From Glyphotaelius pellucidus (Eukaryota; Arthropoda; Insecta; Trichoptera; Limnephilidae), in NCBI GenBank assembly GCA_936435175.1, contig OW386559.1, positions 14,186,264-14,250,263 on the forward strand: a DNA stretch of 64,000 nucleotides, given 5' to 3'. A program made the position numbers and the translations under genes. Positions 40,601 to 49,600 of this stretch are shown here, piece by piece. Numbering within the stretch: the stretch's first letter is position 1; every line of letters starts with the position of its first letter. Under the pieces are notes generated by a model. It made no database searches. It was not told where the DNA came from and saw only the letters and a program-made list of their open reading frames with translations.

Positions 40601-43600
40601 GGCCCCGCAGCCCACGGGACGCAAGGGCAAGGGCACCTCCACCAAGGCCAACAACAGGAGGAAGGCCGACGACCTTTGGAACGGTAACTAAATTGATTGA
40701 TACTGTCACAAGCTAACTTAACTACCCACAAGGACACAAGGATTTTTTTAAATATTTAGATATTTTAAATAATTTTTAATTATTGAAAGTTTTTGATACA
40801 TTAACCCCTCCAATGCCAGGAAAAAACGAAAAAATGTCAACTTTAACGTAATATTTTGCAGGTTAATTTTATGCTATCTTATGTAATATTTACTGAACAC
40901 ACATTCCTTGAATACTAAACTATACATAAAAACAATATTACTTGCGTTTATTCAATGAATTTATACTTTTTACTACTTTTCAAATGCCACGGAAAAAACG
41001 AAAAAATTTCGCGATGTTTTGACTTTTACGTAATATTTTGCAGGTTAATTTTATGCTATCTTATGTAATATTTACTGAAACACATTCCTTGAATACTAAA
41101 CTACACATAAATATAACATTACTTGCGTTTATTTGATGAATTTATACGTTTTACGATCATTTCATCGACCGCGACGCGAGACTTGACACCCGTGTCATCT
41201 GATAGTCGAGCGGCGGGAAAAAGTTCCAGGCCGTGTCATAAACAATTTCAAAGAAAATATATCGCTGCTCTAGGTGGGTTCACGGTATCTTATACCTTAT
41301 GAACAAGAATGCCCCAAGCGATTCTGACCTTCTTCTTCATACGTTTTCTTTATACGTAAGGGTTAAAATCGCATAACAAAATTATTTTTTAGTGATTATT
41401 TTGGCCTGCGCCGATGGTACGCCGGCGGACGAACGGCAAGGGAGCGGTTAAGATTTTAAAATTAAGGTATTAATTTTCTTTTTAGTAAGAACGTTTCTAT
41501 TTAGCTATAATTTTACAACAGCAATACATTTGTTGGCTTTGTTGGTTGTATCTTCCTATATTTTTCCTTGAATTGTGTTGTCGGCAAACAAGACATTTTT
41601 ACCAGGTGTATCAATAATAAGGAACTCCAGTGAAAAATATTATAGCTTTAAAAAAATATGTTCATATAGACCAATATACGCTGATTCTGAATATATAAGT
41701 TTTATTACATAATATTTAACGTAGAGTTTTTAAAAAAATATTAAAACGAACGAGGGAGGAAACACAAATGCCGGCAGATCATCCACACTAATTTCACATC
41801 TGAGATGTTGATGCAAAAATCTAAAAATGTATAGATTTACAAAACAGTTTGTTTATTTGTTAGTTGTTCCCTTGGCCACCCGCAAAATTAACATAGCTAA
41901 CCGTGGTACATTTGACTTGATTCCACCATGGCCAATCTCTCCGTGACGCCATCTCATCTTCACTTACGCAGTCTTTGGTGATTAGAAAATACAATTGAAA
42001 AATAGGTTGGGCTTGTTGGTTGCTCTTTTTCTTCAATGTTCTGTTTTTTTCTTGGAACCGCTATCTTCAGTTTGCCTTCAAATAATCAATTATATCATCA
42101 ATTCCAGAGGGCCAAGTGCCCCAAGTGCAGGCTGCTCTCTGGCGCTCTCTGGGGGCTCGCCTGCCCGCCTCCGTCAGCGTGGGGGACGCAGCCCTACCCG
42201 CTCTGGCGCTGCTCCGTTGCCTGCATGCTCTCTCCCGCCACTGGACCTGCCTGTATCGAGCTTGCCCGCGCCTGGCCAGACCGCTGCTGCCGCAGGTCGA
42301 CTTTGTCAACTCCAAGGTATGTATTCTTTTTTAGCCTTTGTTTCATTACTGATGATCTTCACTCCAATTTCCCTAGTGAACAAGACTTGTACAATCATCA
42401 TGGACCTGGGATGCATGAAGAGTCACAAACACCGATATTTTGGAAACTTAGCTCTTCCAGAATGGATTTATTAGTGCGTCTGGCTATCCACAGAATCATG
42501 AACATTTTTCGCTGGCATCACATTTCGAGGGCATCCTTTTGCTGACTCGAAGTGTAAATAATATCCAAGATATGCATAACAAAAAAGATAGTTGGGGACG
42601 CTTTAGGAAGAAATGACACTATGTAGTAATTCAGTACTAGAGTGGCTATTGGAATTACTTGGGCACAAAATACCGGCAAAGCAATCCCGTAGGGACGAAA
42701 TTCACTATGCAGCTCCAGACAAAGCAAGGAAAAGCAACTCCAGAGGCTGTGCAAAGGGAAACTTGGCCTGCAATGGACGGAGGATGCTAAAGTAGTACAA
42801 GAACGTCGTAGCGTCGAAGCAATGGGTCCTCAACCCGAGAAGATTTGGAGTAAAGAGAGTTCTGTATGTGGATGAAGCAAGGAATGTGTTATTAAAGATA
42901 AGAGTGTAAGATTTAGTACAGTAGAACCCCGTTAATTCGAAATCCACGGGACGTCAAAAATAAAATTTCGAATTAACGAATTCCCACGTAATTCGAAATT
43001 ATACGAAAAATAAATTCGTAAAATAATCGCCGAAAATTGGGTTCTTCGGTTGCAAATTCAAATACGGGTAGGTTCTTCGAAATAAATTTGTAATAATGCG
43101 ACTTATTCCCATGTAATTCGAATTTTCGCAGCCATTTACCACCGCGGTCGCCCATATATTCGAAGTAAATTCATAAAAATTCGATATTTTCCGCATAAAT
43201 CAAATTTTCGCGGCCTATTTTGCGGCCGCGACCGTCGCGCCCATCATGTTAAACTCATAAAAATGTGATATGTTGCCGCATAAATCGAAATTTTGTTGCT
43301 GATTTCTGAAGCAGCCGGCTCTTCAAATTTAGATATTCAAAGAACATTCGTAAAATTACGATATATTTCGCGCAAATGGAAAGTTCGCGACAACTTATTT
43401 ATCCCGCAGAGTGTGTGTGTTAGAACAGAATTGTTTGCCTTTCCATCCATGCTGTTTGTTATCGGTTTTTTAATTTACTCAAATTGCAGAAGCTTTTAAT
43501 GCGACTGTTTCTTGTGTTACTTCTTCAAGATAATCTTCAATGATGAATTATTATTGTTTCAGCTCGCAGCCAAGGCTAGCAGACAGCTCCAAGATCCTCT

Positions 43601-46600
43601 GGTCATCATGACAGGAAACCTGCCCCAATGGCTTCATCAAATAGCTTCTGCTTGGTAAGCACCATTGAAATGCAAACTAAATTAAATTTATAAACATGTG
43701 TACTGTACGGGAATTTGGAGAATGCACATGACTTCACATATGACTCATTCTGTTGTAATTCATACTTATATCACCTTACAGCGGTTAGTTTGTAAAATGC
43801 AAATTTTTTAATGCTGTTATTGGAGTAAAAACAGGCTGTGAATGAGATTTTCAAATTGAGGCTGTGATCTCTGGACTAGAATTAAACCTAGTATTATAAA
43901 TGGGAGTCAATAGAATTTACGGTTAATTAATTTTGTATTCTACATCCTTTATACTTCTCCATTTCAGCCCGTTCTTGTTCCCCTTTGAAACGCGCCAGCT
44001 GCTGTTCTATGCGGTATCATTTGACCGTGACCGCGCCCTGCAACGCCTGCTGGACTCGAGCCCCGAGCTGAACCACGCGGGCACTGACAGTGCCGAGCGC
44101 GTCACGCCTCGCCTCGACCGCCGCAAGCGAACTGTCTCCCGACACCACATCCTAAAGCAGGCCGAGCAGGTGGTGCAGGACTTTGCTCACTCCAAGGCTT
44201 TGCTGGAGGTGAGTTATTCTATTGATTGCCGGTTATAATATGTCCCACTCCGGCCGGCCTCGTGTTTGGGCTGTATTGTTTATTCGTCGACGATATGCAA
44301 TAAAAATATTTTAACCCGTCAGGCTAATTTGTTCACTTTTCGGAACAATTTAGATAGGTCTCAAAGAAATTGTTGTGTCTCCCTTTATATTCACATTTTA
44401 TACTCAAATTTAAAAATTAACCACAACAGAAGTCAAATATACACGCTCTCGCCGAACGCTTAGGCCGATCGTTCCTCTCTATCTTGTCACGCAATCTCGC
44501 TTGCACGCTCGGCTCAGGCGTAATGTGACAATGAGTCATACTTTTTCGTGAATGCTGCCGGCGTTCATCGATTTATAAGACGTTATCACGTCAAAAAATT
44601 GAGACTTGAGGAATTTTTTATTAATTATTTTTACATGGAACGACAAAAAGGGAGGTGACAGTAACGTTTATAATACATTCATCTAATAATATAAGTATAT
44701 TTGTTTATTTTTTTTCATTATCATTAATTTTAGTTAAAAAAAAAACAAAAAAGCCATTTTTAAAACTTTATGCAAAAATTTTATTTCAAAGATTACACGT
44801 TTGTTTCGAATTACAAAATTTGAAAGCGTATTTTATCATCTTTCAAAAACAGTTTTTAGTTTCCAGAAATATTCCGTTTATTTGAATTTTCTTGTAAAGC
44901 GGAAATATTTTGACCCTCTGACAAAATATGGCCGATGCTCGAGGGATTAAAAAATTATGCAAACTTAGTTAAAGTTTTTGTTTACAACTTTAAGAAAGTG
45001 ACTAATGTATCAATTGAAATATTCTAGATAAAGTACGAAAACGAAGTGGGCACCGGACTGGGCCCCACGCTGGAGTTCTACGCACTGGTGTCGTTGGAGT
45101 TGCAGCGCGCTGACCTCGACCTGTGGCACGGCAGCGAGAACTTCAAGCAGAAGCCGTCCAGCTTCGGCGTGGACGTGGTCAAGAGCAACCAGACGGTGGT
45201 CATCGACGACACGGCCGACTCCCCTCCGCCCATGGATCCGGCTGCACATCTCGCATCCAGCGTCTACAATAATCTCAACCTGAATGAGGAACGAAACAGG
45301 TTGGTACAGTTGCGTATTATGTCGCATTAATCTTTTATAAAAAGTTAAGCAGTCCACGGTCCACCCGCTCACAGATGATATTTGCTTCATGAGAATGGGT
45401 CGTTTCTTTAATTCGTGTGTAAGTTTTGGTTCAAGTTGTCTCGCATGCGGATCGAGCTACGAATACAAAGTAGTTCACCCGTGATTGACTTGTATCTGAG
45501 ATAGACCTAAAGGCCATAAAGTATTTTAGATGAGTGGAATAAAATAAGTTGATTCTCCTACATTCCATCTGATGATCCAATCATGGAAAGTTGGTGTACA
45601 GCAGGTTATCTGTCTGATTCTGCTATCTTAAAACCGGTTGCTTGCCGATTGCGCGCCGGCGCGCGCGCGAAATTAAACTCATTTCGCACTTCAAAAAAAA
45701 AATATTTTTTGAAGTGCGAAATCGGTCAGAATCGCTTGGGGCATTCTTGTTCTTAAGGTATAGAAGGCTTTGAACACATCTATGGAACCCAAATAATTTC
45801 CAAGAATTCTTTATGGATTTCTGGCAAAGTTTTTTTTGGAGCATTTCATCTGACAGTTGGATTGCATCATTCTCGTAAGAAAGATAGTAAACATACAAAT
45901 TCGGCAGATAAACGCAAGTAATGTTGTTATTAGGCATAGTTTGTTGTTCACTAATCCACTGCTTTCACTAATTGGATACTTGCCCAGTTTTTTGGGTAGT
46001 GGATTTTTGAGAGAGTACTGCAAAATTAATATTTTTTTTCTGTTTAGGAATGTTCAAAACGCCAATCCCGACAGCCAGCTGGACTCCCTGGACATGCCTG
46101 TGATCATGGAGCCGGCCGACGTGAACCTCAACCTGGAAGTGAAGGAGACAGGAGGGGGAGGGCCACCCACCCCGGCCGAGGTCAGCTATGTGAACCTGCC
46201 GTGCGGCCTGTTCCCACAAGCGCTGGGCCGCAACACCAAAGCCTCGCAGCTGTCACGCATCAAGGCCAAGTTCCGCTTCTTGGGCAAGTTCATGGCCAAG
46301 GCGGTCATGGACTCTAGAATGGTGAGCTTCTTCATCTTCTATAGCTACAAGAACCTACAGTGTGGCAGAATAATATCCAATTGGATATTGCTTGGATTAG
46401 ATATTGGATATTGCAAACACGGGTGTGAGCTATCTTTACATCAAATAAAGTGAAGAAAGATTAGTACACCAGACCAGTCCTTAGCCAACCTTCTAACATG
46501 GGTTTTATAGTTACTTAATTACCTACATTAACTTAATTAATTTACTCGATCTAAAATTTTGCGACTATTTGCAGAGTTCTACCACCACGGCTGTCATGTC

Positions 46601-49600
46601 AGATTCAGATTTATGAATTTTTTTTTTATTTCAAAAATTGAGTTTTCAAATTACACAAATTAATTTTTGTGTGCGGCAAGAAATAAATTTCAAATTGCGA
46701 ATTAACGAATTTTGAATAAAAAATTTTATATGAAAAAAAATTTTTGGAGATTTTTTTTGGCAAAAATTTCGAATTATCTGGATTCGAATTAATGGGGTTC
46801 TACTGTAAATAATTAAATTCAGTTAATAATTTACTGTATTTAATTTAACAAAAATTTAACTCTCCTAATCAGGGTTCCTGGAACAGGAAGCTTGTATCTA
46901 TTGTATATATTTAACTAGCTGATAACAGGCATGCGTTGCAATGCCATTCAAATAAATTGATTCTGCTTGTCCTTTCCCGTGCGTCCCCATTCACCTCCCG
47001 AGTCCCTTCACATTCCCCTTCCACCTTCCCCGTCTTCCCTCTCCCTCGACACCCCTCCCGCGAACCCCACCTTTCGCGTTCCCCACCCCATCATGCCTTT
47101 CCTCCCTGCCGCTGAAATATATGAACTACCCAAATTTTCATTTAAACAAATTTCATAATGCCAGAGCTTAACATTATATACAGCCTATAACCTTTGCGGG
47201 CGTGCGCACAACAAATCAGCAAAGTTTCATCGCAATCGGATGAACGGTATGGCAGCGCATAAAATATGAACAAATGTTGATTTTAAGAAGATTATTATTT
47301 CAGTCACCGGTTAAAACAGAACAGTGACAAAACAACATGATGAAAAAATTGCATATTTCACTTTTCTTTAACCGGTGGTCTGCCGATTGCGCGCCCGGGA
47401 CGCGCCCTATGGCTAAATAAAAAAAAAACTTTTTGATATGCGATTTTAAACCTTATGTATAAAGAAAATGAATGAAGGACAAGGTCAGAATCGCTTGGGG
47501 CATTCTGTTCTTGACGTAACAGATATAAGAAACACACCTAGCCACTCAAATAATTATCTTTGCACATATCTCTGACTTTCCAAATGACATTTCTCCCGTG
47601 ATTCCAACTGTCAAACTGTGAGCGCCGGGGGGTCATGAAAAGATCGATAAACCTATCAATTTGTCAAATAAAAGCAAGTAATATTGTTTGTAGGCATAGT
47701 TTATTGTTCAGGGAACGTGTTTCGGTAAATATTATATACCATATCATAAAATAAATCCGCAAAATATTACGTCAAAAGTCAAAACATTGTGAAATTTACC
47801 ACTTTGCTCCATGGCATTCAAGGGGTTAATGTTCTAGTTATCCAGACTTGCGGCATGTCATAATGTGAACAATTTAATAACAGTGTACTGTTTTTTATTT
47901 CCAGTTGGACCTGCCATTCTCCCAGACATTCTACCGCTGGGTGGTGGGCGAGGAGGCGTGCCTGAACCTGTCAGATGTGCGCCACGTGGCCCCCGAGTTG
48001 TGGCGCTCGCTGTGCCGCCTGCAGCAGGTAGCTCTGCATGCAGAGTCAATCAAGCGAGACAACTCTCTCTCACAGGTAAAGAATAAAGAAGAACACTTTC
48101 ATGGTCCAAAAGTGTGACCATTCTTCGCTTAAATTTCGAATAAAAAAATTGGTTTTGTCATTATGAAATTTTGATTTACACCAAATTAATGTAAAATCGG
48201 GCACTACAAGAGAGATAGAGCTCATGCTAAATGGGCTAAAACTAAAAAAAAAAGCACTAAGTCACTCCACTTACACCCCTTACCTTCTATTGCTTATACA
48301 GTAGAACCCCGATGATTTGAAAAAACACACAATTTGGAGTTACGTGGAAATTGATTTATTCGAAAATTGGTTGTTGAAGTCCCGCGGATTTCGAATAAAC
48401 GGGTTTCTATTGTACAGTAAAAGTTCAGTTTTGACAATATCAATTTGCAATGTTTTCAGGAGAGGCGTCGAGAGCTCCTGTCCGCCCTGGAACTGGACGG
48501 CTGCCCCATCGAGGAGCTCGGCCTGGATTTCATTCTGCCTGGACACTCGTGCACCGAGCTGCGCCGAGGCGGGCGGGACATACCCGTCACGGCGCACAAC
48601 CTCGCCAACTACATCTCCCTCGTCACGCACTGGCTGCTAATCGAAGGTACAGCACACATTTCATCGTCTTCCCCTCGTCCTATTCTGGTCCCCCGATCCA
48701 CCGCCTCGACAAGCCCTTCCAGACCTCTTTATCCTACTTCGGTGCCCTCGGTTGTTGCTTCTCCCAACATTGCGTTAAATTGCACTGAAGGAATAATGAT
48801 ATTTGTTCTCTGTTATTAAATATTAATAATGTGTTTTCCTTCCAGGAGTGTCGAGGCAGATGGACGCTTTCCGAGAAGGGTTTGAATCAGTATTCCCCCT
48901 CACCAATCTGAAGATGTTCTATCCCGAGGAGCTGGAGGCTATATTCTGCGGGACATCCACCGGTATGTTTTCATCTTTGGTTTCGGCTGATCTCACTGAG
49001 ATGTCAACTGAACCTTTCTTGACAAATCTGTGGTTAAATTTTCTTTGGAGTACAATTAATAGTTAAGCTTGAACCTCTCTTTTCTGACGCATGTACCGGA
49101 AAGGGGTTACAGAACTTGAATTTTTACAATTTAAAAGTAGTATAGTTGTTAAAATGTCATGATGAATAAGTAGACATAGACAACAAACAGAAATAGTAGT
49201 ATTTAATAATGCCCCTAATAAATCAAGGTGGGATTCTATTTCAATAAATAACATTCTGAATTTGTTTATAAATTTTACAATTTTAAATAATTTTTTTAAT
49301 AAAACTTAAAAATACAAGATAATTGATGAAATTTTGGTGGATGGAAAGAGAAAATACCACACTTTATATTCAAATCAAAAAGTTAACCACAAAATAATTA
49401 AAATCTACAAGTTTATTTATTTATGAAACCAAAGTTTCGGACCGCAATTTGAAATGAAATTTGAGAATTTTTTTTAAAATTATTTTTATTGATGAAAAAG
49501 TGAAATGACGATCCTTAATAAAAAAATATGTGTGTTTTTATTTTTTTTCATTATCAGTCATTTTTTAAATTTTATTATGTTTGCATTAAAAAATTTTATA

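Noticed and set aside
42600..42900. Possible protein fragment (AAPDKARKSNSRGCAKGN)
   Set aside because: Short frame in intron 31 with no family I can name and no supporting structure.
45857..46453. 198-codon open frame
   Set aside because: Only 46048-46321 is coding (TRIP12 exon 35); the flanks are intron read-through.
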